This document shows, in pieces, positions 63,766-64,000 of a stretch of DNA of 64,000 nucleotides. The translations under genes were made by a program, and so were the position numbers. The stretch's first letter is position 1. Each line of letters starts with the position of its first letter. This DNA is from Purshia tridentata (Eukaryota; Streptophyta; Magnoliopsida; Rosales; Rosaceae): contig QANT01002184.1 of the NCBI GenBank assembly GCA_003254885.1, positions 1 to 64,000 on the forward strand, in the 5' to 3' direction. The notes below the pieces were generated by a model. The model searched no databases. It saw nothing but the letters and a program-made list of their open reading frames with translations, and was not told where the DNA came from.

Positions 63766-63966
63766 ATTTTTAATTTTTACTTTTTTAAAGATTTTTTGAA
63801 GAAAAAATTTTGAATGAGACCACGTGTATGTCTGAAAACTGTACTCAAAAAGGGTAAAATCGTCATTAGACATATAAAAATAAACCCATCAAAATCCAAA
63901 GCAGTTTTTACCACCACCGCCAAAACTTGAGTCTTTAAGCTCTGTGCTTTCTATCCGACTTCATCC

Positions 63967-64000
63967 ATGGCTTCGTCTCTGCACCCAAACCCAACCCTCA
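63967..64000 (+). CDS. 5' end of a gene cut by the window edge
   Basis: ATG in good context (TCCATGG) opens MASSLHPNPTL and stays open to the last base. A Met-Ala-Ser-Ser start is common for chloroplast-targeted proteins, but only 11 codons are visible, so nothing more can be said. Confidence 0.4.
   Translation, partial: MASSLHPNPTL

Overview
This is a stretch of plant nuclear DNA, almost certainly from a eudicot. It is AT-rich, genes are split by short GT-AG introns, there are two plant-type nuclear tRNA genes, and the gene families are plant-specific (Aux/IAA, TIP aquaporin, a chloroplast NDH subunit). The species cannot be fixed from the sequence; a woody rosid is only a guess. I found no bacterial-style operon, CRISPR array or virus. 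I also found no clearly new system: most genes belong to known families.

Layout. 1-2.6 kb: intergenic with a foldback (MITE-like) element. 2.7-5.9 kb (+): nine-exon multi-pass membrane protein. 7.0-7.4 kb: a 151-bp tandem repeat. 7.7-9.1 kb (+): COX19. 9.8-15.2 kb (+): LETM1-like protein. 16.8-20.4 kb (-): MTV1, an ENTH-domain (tepsin-like) trafficking protein. 22.6-28.1 kb (-): long-form tRNase Z. 29.3 kb (+): tRNA-Asn(GUU). 29.6-31.1 kb (+): PnsB3/NDF4. 32.0-33.7 kb (-): TIP2-type aquaporin. 37.7-39.1 kb (+): intronless WD40 protein. 40.1-43.9 kb (-): ASCC1-like KH/LigT protein. 46.4 kb (+): possible 82-aa membrane protein. 47.5-49.8 kb (-): second WD40 protein, with an internal duplication. 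50.7-53.2 kb (+): 449-aa single-pass membrane protein of unknown function. 54.3-56.8 kb (-): Aux/IAA of the IAA27 type. 57-63.7 kb: gene-poor. 63.7 kb (+): tRNA-Ser(CGA). 63967 to the end: start of a gene cut by the window edge.

The genes do not form one pathway. MTV1, tRNase Z, PnsB3, TIP2 and the ASCC1-like gene lie in the same relative order as a run of Arabidopsis chromosome 3 genes (At3g16270 down to At3g16230, from memory), so this is an ancestral gene block. Exon structures were built by hand from splice consensus, reading frame and family similarity; no transcript evidence was available. Spans run from start codon to stop codon unless stated, and exon positions are given in each entry.
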